Positions 9,927-19,143 of a stretch of DNA of 64,000 nucleotides are shown here, one piece after another. This DNA is from Candidatus Zipacnadum vermilionense (GTDB lineage Bacteria; Armatimonadota; Zipacnadia; Zipacnadales; Zipacnadaceae), in the NCBI GenBank assembly GCA_029821755.1, contig JALGSV010000004.1:310001-374000 (forward strand), written 5' to 3'. The notes under the pieces are model-generated. The model searched no databases, had not been told where the DNA came from, and was given only the letters and a program-made list of their open reading frames with translations. Made by a program: the position numbers and the translations under genes. Within the stretch, counting starts at the first letter, position 1. Every line of letters starts with the position of its first letter.

Positions 9927-11975
9927 CTAGTCGTGGCACGCAGAATGGAACAGGCGCCCGCTGCCGCGGCAGTCTTCGCACTGCCAGGGCAAGTTCCACT
10001 GCGTGTGAACATCTACATAAACGTCCGCACGACCGTCTAGGGTGACCTCGAGACCGGTGACTTCCCAGGGGGAGACCGTGCGTCCGTCGGCCACCACTGG
10101 CAACAGACGCGCGCTCACCTCCGGCAAGGCCTGCTCTCCGAAGGGCACCAGCACCGTAACCAACAGCCCATGCCCGCACGCGGCCTGGGTGTAGACAAGC
10201 TGCTCCGGCGCGGGGTAGCCCTCCAGCGGGTAGGGGCAGGGCTCCAGGCTGACCTCGCCACTCGCCCCGACCACCGGCAGGAACAGCAGGTTGCCGCCCT
10301 CGCCCTCCGTGATGACGCAGCCCTCCTCTGCCAGGCGGCAAGACGCGCCCACCTGGAAGTGCTGGCGATAGGTGTGCTCGTCCTCCTCGTTCCCCGCCGT
10401 GAAGCGATCCACCAGAATCCAGTAGTCGCCGCGCAGATAGAAGAGCTTGCGCCGGGTGCCGCTGACCTTCTTGTCTAGGCGCTCATAGCCCTCGTGCACA
10501 CCGGAGAAGTAGGCGTAGCTGGGCTCCGAGACCCAGGCGTCGACGGTCGGCAACACCACCTGCCCGAAGCGGTAAGTGCTGCGAATGAGCACGTTGTCCT
10601 CACCGTCGACGGTGGTGGCCGAATGGGAGGGCGTGGTCACGCGCCAGCGTCGTCGGGGGTTGGCGTAGTCCACATCCGGGCCCTTGCCGTTGCCGATCAG
10701 AAGGGCACGCCCCCGAGCGCACAGCTTCAGGTCGAAGATGGCGCTATGCCCGTGGCTCGAGACCACGGTTCCGTGCGGGGAGGCCTCGATCGCCGCGTAG
10801 TCGGCCGCTGTCGTCCAATCGCTGCGCATAGCGTAGTAGCCGGAGGCCGCCAGGCAGGTGTCCACCGTCGCCGGCCGGCGTGTCTCCAGCGCCTCATAGG
10901 CCGGCTGCAGGTCCTCCCCCACCGAGGGGTAGTTTAGCGTTTCCACAAGCATCTTGCCGAACCCCGAGGGGCGGCCGGGGTCCATGTGCTCGGCCAGGTA
11001 CTTCGCCTCCGGCACGTCCAGTAGCGCGGCCAACGAACGACCCCGCTCGAAGAGGTGCGCCCCGAGGCTGAAGCAGTCGCCAAAGGCGGGGTAGTTTCCG
11101 TCCGGCTGCAGCAACTTCCACTCCACCTCCCCCATCAGCCGCAATCTCTCGTAGAAGTCCGCGCTGAAGCTCAGACCGTTGGCCTCCGCCAGGCGTACCG
11201 CGTCTAGGAAGAGGTCGGTGGTGCCGAGGTGATATGCCACCGAGCACTCCCGCGTCATCCCGTCGGGGAAGATCAGGACGCGCATCTCTCGCTCGAACCA
11301 GTCGGGGTAGAAGGCCTGGAACTGGGCAAAGCCCTTGAACTCCGGAAAGAGGAAGCCGGCTTTCCACATCCCACCGAATTGGGCTACCCACCAGTTATGG
11401 CCATCGCTGCCGTGGGAGTGCTCGTTCCAGCGCCGGGCCCACTCCCACTCTCGTTCCATCTGCGCCGCGAGAGAACCGAATAGGGGCAAGATCGCCTCGT
11501 CGGAGCATTCCTCTAACGGCCAGACGGCCTGCAGATAGCGAACCAGATTGATCACGGTATGGATCGCGCCCTGGCCCCAGGTTTCGCGCGACTCGGCCAC
11601 CAGCCGGCCGTAGGCCTCGAAGTCCTCAGTCCTTCCCGCCACCTGGAGTACCTCGGGACGCGCGGCGAGGAGCGTCCCCCGCCCGTCCGGCCAGTCCCCC
11701 CCGAGGAAGGCGACGGGCAGCAGGTCGTCCAGCGTCCGGCGCGCCTGCTCCCGGAAGGCTGGTGTGGCCTGCGCGCGGAGTTGGCGCACATAGTCTGCGC
11801 TGTAACCGAGGAAGGGCTGCTCCCGCTCGCGCAGGTATCGCATCAGGCCCAGCGCCGCGGCCGCCACCTCGCCCGCCCGGAAGGCTTCGGCACAGGGCGT
11901 GGTGGCCAGGCCGGGACAGTCCCAGTCCACCTGGGCGCAGACGATCGCCGCTACTTGCTGCATGAGGTCGTCCAT
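9927..11975 (-). CDS. Heparinase II/III family protein (paralogue of 6494-8572)
   Basis: 'YAYFSGVHEGYERLDKKVSGTRRKLFYLRGDYWILVDRFTAG' matches 'FAYFSGVHEGYFRLPDKVTAVRRKLFYLRGQYWIMLDRFTAP'. Confidence 0.8.
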   Translation of the reverse strand: MDDLMQQVAAIVCAQVDWDCPGLATTPCAEAFRAGEVAAAALGLMRYLREREQPFLGYSADYVRQLRAQATPAFREQARRTLDDLLPVAFLGGDWPDGRGTLLAARPEVLQVAGRTEDFEAYGRLVAESRETWGQGAIHTVINLVRYLQAVWPLEECSDEAILPLFGSLAAQMEREWEWARRWNEHSHGSDGHNWWVAQFGGMWKAGFLFPEFKGFAQFQAFYPDWFEREMRVLIFPDGMTRECSVAYHLGTTDLFLDAVRLAEANGLSFSADFYERLRLMGEVEWKLLQPDGNYPAFGDCFSLGAHLFERGRSLAALLDVPEAKYLAEHMDPGRPSGFGKMLVETLNYPSVGEDLQPAYEALETRRPATVDTCLAASGYYAMRSDWTTAADYAAIEASPHGTVVSSHGHSAIFDLKLCARGRALLIGNGKGPDVDYANPRRRWRVTTPSHSATTVDGEDNVLIRSTYRFGQVVLPTVDAWVSEPSYAYFSGVHEGYERLDKKVSGTRRKLFYLRGDYWILVDRFTAGNEEDEHTYRQHFQVGASCRLAEEGCVITEGEGGNLLFLPVVGASGEVSLEPCPYPLEGYPAPEQLVYTQAACGHGLLVTVLVPFGEQALPEVSARLLPVVADGRTVSPWEVTGLEVTLDGRADVYVDVHTQWNLPWQCEDCRGSGRLFHSACHD

Positions 11976-11988
11976 GATGCCGTGGGCC

Positions 11989-14900
11989 TCACTTGGCGCG
12001 AACGAGCTTCACGGTCACGGACGGCCCCTCCTGCTCGAGTAGGTCCTCCTGGCCCTCCGCCACTTGCCAGCCGGCAGGTAGCGCCAGCAGCCGCGAGGCT
12101 GGGCTTCCGTTCAGACAAGTCAGTGTCCCGGTCTGCCCGTCCAATACTACCTCCGTCGGCCCACCGGCGATTCTGATTCCCTCAGCCTCCACGCCCTCCT
12201 CGCCCCAGCTTGTCAGGCTCACCTGTTCTCCACGTCGGGTGACGTAGGAGTCCACGCCAAGGGTCAGGGTGAGGTCGCCCAGCCGTATCACCGTAGTCTC
12301 TCCCTCGTACTCGACGGAGCAAGGGTCGGGCCTCTCCCCCTTGCGGAAAGGTAGCAATATCATGCGCATCGGCGAGCTGGTGCGCACCCGCAGGATGTCC
12401 TGGCGCTCCTCGTAGGGGCGTCCGACGGCCTTCTGGAACTGACTGGTCTCGAGGCTCTGGTTCCAGTTGTTGGCCCAGTTGCCCAGCGCCATCTCGGAGG
12501 GGGCGGCGCAGTCGGTGTACAGGTCCCAGTCAATGAGCCACTGGCCCGTGAACTGTAGCTGACTGAGGCCCTGCGGCAGCGGCGCCGGAGTGCCGGTGGA
12601 GGGTAGCTCCTGCTTCGTCTTATCCTGGCGGTCGTAGAGGCGCTCGACCGGGGTCACCGCGCCCCCGGGGGTGGTGACTGGGCCCTCGGCCATTAGGTTG
12701 AGGGTGGAGATCATCGGCTTGCCCTCATTGTCCGGGCCCGGGAAGGCGTCCTCGATGATTATCACCGGGGTCTCCGGGACCGGGGACAAGAGCCGGACCG
12801 TACGCCGCCATTGAGTGTCGGGGTTGCCCTGCCAGTGGAAGGTAGCGGTGGAGGAGGCGCTCTCGGCGAAGGACAGGAAGGGCGTGTGGTCGGTGTCCCA
12901 CCAACTGGCCATGCCGCCGCCGCCCGCGGGGAGGTCGAGCGGAGTGTTGTCCGCCGTCCAGGGGCGATTCAAGGCGCTCTCGGGCAGGGCGATGCTGTGC
13001 ATCATTCCTCCCGCGACGCGCGGGTAGTAGATGGGACCCCAGTCGAGCGAGAGCGGGGCGCCCAGGGCATAGATCACCACCGTGCCGTTGTCGTTGTGGC
13101 GATGGTCGCTGAGGGTGGTGCCGTTCACGAAGTAGACCGCGGTCTCGTTGGGAGTATCCCAGGCGGAGCGCAGCACACTCATCCAGCCGGGGAAGTCGGC
13201 GCTCTCCAGGGCCGGCGTCTGGCTGGGGAGGGTGGAGTCAATCTTCAGATAGGTACTGCCGATGAACCCGCTGGAGGGCGAGCCCATGGCCTGCCAGGCG
13301 CCCATCAAACGGGCGCTGAGCGCCGGGTCGCTCGGGGCGAAGGCAGTGCCCAATTGGCCGGGGCGGGTGGAGTACTCGGTGGAGCCATCACCCACGGCGA
13401 TGATCTTGCGCAAACCGCCGAAGCGCAGGTCGGGCGGAGTCATTAGTTGCATCTCCCACTCCGCGTAGCGCTTGAGGACCGGGTCGGTGGCGCACAGGTC
13501 CACGACCTTGGCCATCTGCAGTTGCTGGATCAGGTTGAGGATGGGGCTCATGGAGGCGCCGGTGTAGTGGGCGCTGGCCGTGCAGGCACCGGTCTCGGCG
13601 ACGTAGGAGTGCAGTTGCCGGACGGTGTCCTGCTTGACCTCCTCCACGTGGGGCTTGAGCAGGGGGTGCTGGGCGAGGAAGGCCGTGTAGGCATAACGCG
13701 TGCCCAGCCACATGGAGGACATGTTCGCGGGCCCCCAGTTCATCCCGCAGTTCGGCTGCATCGGCGACAGGTCGTTGTTCCACAGGAGCACCCCGTACAG
13801 AGCCGCGGTCTGCTTGAGGCGCTGCTTGTCGGCGGCGGAGACCACGTCAGAGGCCAGGAGTTGGTCGAACCACATGAGCGCGGAGCCGATGCCCAAGCAG
13901 CCCATGAAGTAGTGCGTCTCGTGGCGGTAGATGCCCTGGCCGTTGACCAAGGTTTCGAGGAACATCTGGCCCCAGTCGAGCGTGGACTGGACGGCCTTCT
14001 GGGCGACGGCGGCGGTGGGAGTACGCCAGAAGTCAAGCATGCCCCTGAAGTAGGGGTCGCCCTGGTAGAGCGTATTGTACAGGGTCTTCTGCCCCTGGGC
14101 GGCCTCCTCCTGCAGTTGGGCGGCCAGCCGCTGCGACACCTCTGGTTTCACGTAGAGACTCCCGTAGCCGGCGGGCGGGTCGGGGAAGTCGGCGGGGAAG
14201 CGGTAGATGGTGTTCAGATTAACCCCGCCGTGCAGGTTCATCTGCCGGTTGATGCCCTGCAGCTCTCGCACCGGCGCCAGGTCGGTGCCCCGCTTGCCCA
14301 GGAAGATCCCCCAGTCGAAGCGCATGTGGGTGCTGTAGAACTGGGTGGGCATGAGCCGCTGGAACTTGACCTGTAGCCCGGCGATCTTCATGCCGTTCTC
14401 GGTGCGGGTGTCGATACTCACGCCGCTCAGCCCGGGGTTGATAAGGCGGGAGGCACGCCCGGCGAAGATGCCGAAGAGGTTATCGTAGCCGCCCCGTGCA
14501 GTGGAGTAGAGCTGCCAGTAGTAGCCAGTGCTCACGCCCCAGGGATCCCAATGGGACATGTAGGGGTAAGTGGTCCCGCTCCAGCGATCCGGGGCCGCCG
14601 GGGCATAGTTGAGATCCACCAGGGCGTCGTGCCGTTGGTTGCCGAAGGTCTCGTAACGGTAGACTGCACCGTCTTCTTCATGGCCGGCCTCGGGGGAGGA
14701 GGCGTGGTGACCCCGGTACTGCGCCCGAGTAGGGTTGAGGCCCTCGGTGATGTTGACGCGATAGGCGATGTCCACCTCGCACTCTTCCTCGAAGAGAATC
14801 GAGGGCTGTCCGGCCTGCACCTCGATGATGACACTGTACGGCCCCTCCCCGGCCGGAATGACCTCCGGCATGCGCTGCCCGCGCAGTTCGCCACGGTCGA

Positions 14901-15477
14901 AGACGTAAGAGACCTTCACGCGCGCCACCAGCGGGCCTTTCTCCAGCCATTCGACGGCCATGGACTTGGCGGGGCGGTCCATGTAATTCGGGCCGACCGC
15001 TGTCCAGGTCCCGTCTCGATAGCGCAGCCCTTGAATCGGCGCTGGGGTCTGGGTCAAGTCGGTTGCGGGCTTAGGCACCCGCAGGCCGATCATCCCGTTG
15101 GTAATCTCCCAGTGGTCCGCCTCTACGGCGATGGCTACCGGCTCCGGACAGGCCGCAGGCCTGCCCGGATTGAGCGCAAAGCTCCGACTGTCACCGGCCG
15201 GCAGGCTGGTACGCACCGCCAGCTGGCCGTTGGCCATGATTTGGAGAGGCACAGGCTTGCCTTCACCGTCGGTCAGCGCCGCGTTGGTCGCCGTAACACC
15301 CGCCGGCAAGTCCAGATACACGATCTGGTCGGAATGCGCCACGCCAAAGCGCTCCTCCAGCTCCCACGAAGCCAGCGACCCCGCAGGTGCGGCCTGGATG
15401 GCGGACAGAGAAAGCGCGCAGAGAAACACGGCGGCCGAGAGCAGCAAGAGGGTCTGGTGTCGCGGTAGGTATGCCAT
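11989..15477 (-). CDS. Large secreted heparinase II/III-like protein
   Basis: Signal peptide 'LLLLSAAVFLCALSLSAIQAAPA' from MAYLPRHQ (ATG 15477); 'LSDHRHNDNGTVVIYALGAPLSLDWGP' motif. Confidence 0.72.
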   Translation of the reverse strand: MAYLPRHQTLLLLSAAVFLCALSLSAIQAAPAGSLASWELEERFGVAHSDQIVYLDLPAGVTATNAALTDGEGKPVPLQIMANGQLAVRTSLPAGDSRSFALNPGRPAACPEPVAIAVEADHWEITNGMIGLRVPKPATDLTQTPAPIQGLRYRDGTWTAVGPNYMDRPAKSMAVEWLEKGPLVARVKVSYVFDRGELRGQRMPEVIPAGEGPYSVIIEVQAGQPSILFEEECEVDIAYRVNITEGLNPTRAQYRGHHASSPEAGHEEDGAVYRYETFGNQRHDALVDLNYAPAAPDRWSGTTYPYMSHWDPWGVSTGYYWQLYSTARGGYDNLFGIFAGRASRLINPGLSGVSIDTRTENGMKIAGLQVKFQRLMPTQFYSTHMRFDWGIFLGKRGTDLAPVRELQGINRQMNLHGGVNLNTIYRFPADFPDPPAGYGSLYVKPEVSQRLAAQLQEEAAQGQKTLYNTLYQGDPYFRGMLDFWRTPTAAVAQKAVQSTLDWGQMFLETLVNGQGIYRHETHYFMGCLGIGSALMWFDQLLASDVVSAADKQRLKQTAALYGVLLWNNDLSPMQPNCGMNWGPANMSSMWLGTRYAYTAFLAQHPLLKPHVEEVKQDTVRQLHSYVAETGACTASAHYTGASMSPILNLIQQLQMAKVVDLCATDPVLKRYAEWEMQLMTPPDLRFGGLRKIIAVGDGSTEYSTRPGQLGTAFAPSDPALSARLMGAWQAMGSPSSGFIGSTYLKIDSTLPSQTPALESADFPGWMSVLRSAWDTPNETAVYFVNGTTLSDHRHNDNGTVVIYALGAPLSLDWGPIYYPRVAGGMMHSIALPESALNRPWTADNTPLDLPAGGGGMASWWDTDHTPFLSFAESASSTATFHWQGNPDTQWRRTVRLLSPVPETPVIIIEDAFPGPDNEGKPMISTLNLMAEGPVTTPGGAVTPVERLYDRQDKTKQELPSTGTPAPLPQGLSQLQFTGQWLIDWDLYTDCAAPSEMALGNWANNWNQSLETSQFQKAVGRPYEERQDILRVRTSSPMRMILLPFRKGERPDPCSVEYEGETTVIRLGDLTLTLGVDSYVTRRGEQVSLTSWGEEGVEAEGIRIAGGPTEVVLDGQTGTLTCLNGSPASRLLALPAGWQVAEGQEDLLEQEGPSVTVKLVRAK

Positions 15478-15676
15478 CGGTGTAGGGTCCTCCGTTGCCT
15501 GAATGCTCACTGGTACGGGCGAGTATTCATTTCCCCACGTACGCGCGGAAGTCCTACTTCGGGTCCGGGGGCCGGAGGGGCGCAAGCAATCGCCCCCGCT
15601 GGGCAGGTAATCCCCGCGCTACGACGAACCTGCCCCCGTTCGGACCGTCGACATCTCGCTCTCGGGAGGTTCCGAT

Positions 15677-16909
15677 ATGCCCGCAAAGATGACCGCCGCT
15701 GAGAAGCACCAGCAGCGCCGACTGGCCTGGTTTCGCCAGGCCCGCTTTGGGATGTTCATCCATTGGGGACTCTACGCCCAAATGGGCCGACATGAATGGG
15801 CCATGCAGAACGAGCACTGGCCCCTGCACGAGTACGAGAAGCTCGCGCCTACCTGGCACCCCAAGCCCGGCGCGGCCCGCGAGTGGGCCAAACTCGCCGC
15901 CGATTCCGGCTGCCGCTACATGGTGATGACCACCAAACACCATGAAGGCTTCTGCCTGTTCAATTCCGCACTCACCGACTACAACGCGGTCCAACTGGGC
16001 CCGAAGCGAGACCTGGTCGCCGAGTACGTGGACGCTTGCCACGAGTTCGGCCTGCGGATGGGGTTCTACTACTCCCTGATGGACTGGCACCATCCCGACG
16101 GGATGCGGTGCAAGCGGAGCGAGCCCGCTCGCCGGCGGTTCGTGGACTACATCCACGGCCAGCTGCGAGAGCTGCTCACCAACTACGGGAAGGTCGACGT
16201 CATATGGTACGACGTCTCCTATCCGCTGGACGCCGCGGGGTGGGAGTCGGAGAAGATGAACCAGATGGTGCTGGAGCTGCAGCCGGACATCATCATCAAC
16301 AACCGCAATCAGCTGCCCGGAGATTTCGGCACTCCCGAGGAGCACATCCGCGCCGAGGAGCGCATGTGGGAGGCGTGCATGACCACCAACGGGTCGTGGG
16401 GCTATGCGCCTATCGGCCAGCAGTGGCGGACGGCGGGGGAGGCCGTGGATATGCTCCGCACCTGCGCGGCCGGCGGGGGGAACCTACTGCTCAACCTTGG
16501 CCCCGCACCCGACGGGAGCCTGCCGGCCCCGGGCAAGCGCCTGTTCAAGCAAGTGGGCAAGTGGCTCACCCAGAATGGCGCAGCTGTCTACGAGGCCACC
16601 GACCCCGTGCCGCCGATTCAGCCTTTCACCGGCGGCTGCACCGCCCAGGGCAACACACTCTACTTCCACTGCCGGCGCTGGCCGGGGACGAAGCTGGTCA
16701 TCGGGGGAATCGCGAACAAGGTCAAGTCCGTGCGTTTCCTGGGCGGGGCCAAGGTCAAGTTCACCCAGACCCCCGATCAGCTCTTCCTGCGAGGTCTGCC
16801 CGAGAAGGCCCCCGACCCGCTGGCGACCGTCTTCGCGATCGAATTGGACGGTAAGCCGAAGGGCCGCGGCAGTCATATGACCCTCCCGCAGCCCAAGACG
16901 CTGAGGTGA
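15677..16909 (+). CDS. Alpha-L-fucosidase (GH29)
   Basis: 'RFGMFIHWGLYAQMGRHEW', 'MTTKHHEGFCLFNSALTDYN', 'DVIWYDVSYP', 'GNLLLNLGPAPDGSLP'. Confidence 0.93.
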   Translation: MPAKMTAAEKHQQRRLAWFRQARFGMFIHWGLYAQMGRHEWAMQNEHWPLHEYEKLAPTWHPKPGAAREWAKLAADSGCRYMVMTTKHHEGFCLFNSALTDYNAVQLGPKRDLVAEYVDACHEFGLRMGFYYSLMDWHHPDGMRCKRSEPARRRFVDYIHGQLRELLTNYGKVDVIWYDVSYPLDAAGWESEKMNQMVLELQPDIIINNRNQLPGDFGTPEEHIRAEERMWEACMTTNGSWGYAPIGQQWRTAGEAVDMLRTCAAGGGNLLLNLGPAPDGSLPAPGKRLFKQVGKWLTQNGAAVYEATDPVPPIQPFTGGCTAQGNTLYFHCRRWPGTKLVIGGIANKVKSVRFLGGAKVKFTQTPDQLFLRGLPEKAPDPLATVFAIELDGKPKGRGSHMTLPQPKTLR

Positions 16910-16938
16910 CAGCGCGTGCGGAAGAGGCTCGCCGCTCC

Positions 16939-17093
16939 GTAGGGGCGGATATTTCGCGGAGGCCGTATCTCCGCGAAATATCCGCCCGCGGTTGCGCGAG
17001 TCCTCACGGACAGGGCCGGCGCGCCCCGGTCGGTTCCCGGCGGCCGCGGGCGGATGTTGTTGGGCGAGTACGCCCGCCAACATTCGCCCCTAC
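16939..17093. repeat. Composite two-hairpin palindromic element (repeat family 1)
   Basis: GTAGGGGCGG...; perfect 19-bp stem 16943-16961/16969-16987; second 19-nt stem with 3 mismatches 17048-17066/17071-17089; ends CGCCCCTAC. Confidence 0.8.
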
Positions 17094-17139
17094 GAGAGGC
17101 CGACCCGTTCTGTGCATAAACCGATAGGAGGAGTCCGTG

Positions 17140-18174
17140 ATGTGCAAGTATGGTTCTGGTACCCATAAACCCCTACGGATGGGGATGGTCGGCCTGCACT
17201 TTGGCCGCTACATCATCCGCGACAGCGTACCCAATGACGGCCAGGGCCTGATACACGTCACCCGTGTCTGTGACCTGCTCCCCGAGCGCCTGGCGCAGTT
17301 CCCGGAGATCCCTGGCACCGCCCGCATGGATGATCTGCTCGAGGACCCCGACCTTGACGTCATCGGCCTCTTCACCGGCCCGGTCAACCGGGCCAAGCTT
17401 ATCGAGCGGTGTCTGGAGGCGGGCAAGGACGTCATGACCACCAAGCCCTTCGAGCTGGACGCCGAGGAGGCCCTCCGCGTGCTCCACAAGGCCCGCGACA
17501 TGGGCCGCGTCGTGCATATGAACTCGCCCAACGCCCGGCCCCAGTCCGACCTGCAGAAGCTGCTGGACCTCCTCAAGGAGGGCGTCCTGGGCACCCCCAC
17601 GCTGGCCGTCAGTACCGTCTGGGTGTACTACGGCCCCACCGAACCGGACGGCACTTGGTACGACGACCAAGCGCTGTGCCCCATCGCCCCCATCTTCCGC
17701 CTCGGTATCTACCCCCTCAATAACCTCTCGCAGATCTTCGGGCCGGCCCAGTCCGTGGTGGCCCAGAGCACCCGCGTGGAGACCAAGCGCCCCACCGCCG
17801 ACAACGGCGCGATGTCTATCGTCTACGAGTCCGGCGCCATCGCCACCATGGCCGCCTCCTTCGTGGTGGGCGGCAAGGACCACTATCGCAACTCCATCAC
17901 CCTGTGCGGCACCAAGGGCGTGGCCTACCTCAACGTCGGCCCCCGACCACGGGTCGACCGCCCGGCCCCGCAACTGGTCCTGTCCACCGAGGATCGGCTG
18001 GAGGAGTTTGAGCTGTCCACTGGCTCCGGCGACTACGACTGGGAATTCTTGTATGAGCGGGTGACGGGGAAGGTGGCCCAGGATGTGACCACCCCGGAGC
18101 AGATCGCACAGAGCATCAGAATCGTGGATGCGATGCGCCGAGCCGAGGTATCCGGAAAGGTGGAGGAGGTCTGA
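17140..18174 (+). CDS. Gfo/Idh/MocA family oxidoreductase
   Basis: 'LRMGMVGLHFGRYIIRDSV', 'RCLEAGKDVMTTKPFELDAEEA'; AGGAGG upstream of ATG 17140. Confidence 0.85.
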   Translation: MCKYGSGTHKPLRMGMVGLHFGRYIIRDSVPNDGQGLIHVTRVCDLLPERLAQFPEIPGTARMDDLLEDPDLDVIGLFTGPVNRAKLIERCLEAGKDVMTTKPFELDAEEALRVLHKARDMGRVVHMNSPNARPQSDLQKLLDLLKEGVLGTPTLAVSTVWVYYGPTEPDGTWYDDQALCPIAPIFRLGIYPLNNLSQIFGPAQSVVAQSTRVETKRPTADNGAMSIVYESGAIATMAASFVVGGKDHYRNSITLCGTKGVAYLNVGPRPRVDRPAPQLVLSTEDRLEEFELSTGSGDYDWEFLYERVTGKVAQDVTTPEQIAQSIRIVDAMRRAEVSGKVEEV

Positions 18175-18224
18175 CTATAAGTGGCAGGGGCGGGAAAGCC
18201 CATACCACAGAACACATGTACATC

Positions 18225-18248
18225 GGGGCGGGCTGAAAAGCCCGCCCC
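18225..18248. terminator. GAAA-loop hairpin between convergent genes
   Basis: GGGGCGGGCT-GAAA-AGCCCGCCCC. Confidence 0.55.
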
Positions 18249-18265
18249 TCGCGTGTGTCTGGACT

Positions 18266-18904
18266 CTACGCCCGCAGCGTCTGCACCAAATGCCAGGCCA
18301 GCACCGCGTGCCCGATCAGATTCGGGTGCACCGGCTCCGGACAAAGCGTCTCGGGACTGTGGGCAGCGATGATCTCCTGCCCAATCTCCTGGGTGCGGAT
18401 CAGGGGGGCGCCGAACTGAGCGGCGAGCTTCGCCACCGTTTGCTGGTAGCGAGGTAACAAGTCCCAGCCGCGAACGCCGTTCTCGTCCATCTGGTCGCGT
18501 GTGGTGAACAGGAAGGGCTCCAGCAGAATCAGCCGACAATCGGTCTCTTCCACAGCCCGCTGCAACAGGCTCTCGTAGCGCACGGCAAACTCCTGCGACC
18601 CCACTTCCGCCCGACCGCCGACGTACTGATAGCAGTCGTTGATCCCTACCAGCACCGACAGCCACGTCGGGTGCAGGTCTAGCACCTCCGCCTGCCAGCG
18701 GTTCTCCAGTTCCACAGTGGTATCCCCGCCGATGCCGCGGTTGAAGTACGTCACCTGCAGCGTCGGCGCCTGGGCCAAGATCAGGCCCTGGGTAATGGCT
18801 GCATAGCCCGTCCCCTGCGGCGTTCCCTCGTCCCTCCTCCCGCAGTCGGTAATGCTATCGCCCATGAAAACAAAGCGATCTCCGTCTTTCAACGCAAAAG
18901 GCAT
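18266..18904 (-). CDS. SGNH/GDSL hydrolase family protein
   Basis: 'FVFMGDSITDCGRR', 'LSVLVGINDCYQY', 'PEPVHPNLIGHAVLA'. Confidence 0.9.
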   Translation of the reverse strand: MPFALKDGDRFVFMGDSITDCGRRDEGTPQGTGYAAITQGLILAQAPTLQVTYFNRGIGGDTTVELENRWQAEVLDLHPTWLSVLVGINDCYQYVGGRAEVGSQEFAVRYESLLQRAVEETDCRLILLEPFLFTTRDQMDENGVRGWDLLPRYQQTVAKLAAQFGAPLIRTQEIGQEIIAAHSPETLCPEPVHPNLIGHAVLAWHLVQTLRA

Positions 18905-19143
18905 AGTGAGTGATGGCTCCCTGGGGAAAAGACTTCATACTTGAGACCTCAGACTTCAAACCCCAGGCCAGTAACGGGAGGCTGGCGCCGCAGGTCTGGT
19001 GGGATTCTCCGGGCAGCCGGAAATGTCCTGCGCGCCCGGCCGGGGTCCCCAGTCTGAGGTCTGAGGTCTCCCCTCTCCCTCTCTTGCCACGGGGTCTCTC
19101 ACCAGAGAGGGGGCAAGGGGTGGAGCTCCTGTGTTCTCCGCCC

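Noticed and set aside
16939-17093. CRISPR-like repeat
   Set aside because: Only palindromes, no regularly spaced direct repeats or spacers, and no cas genes in the window.
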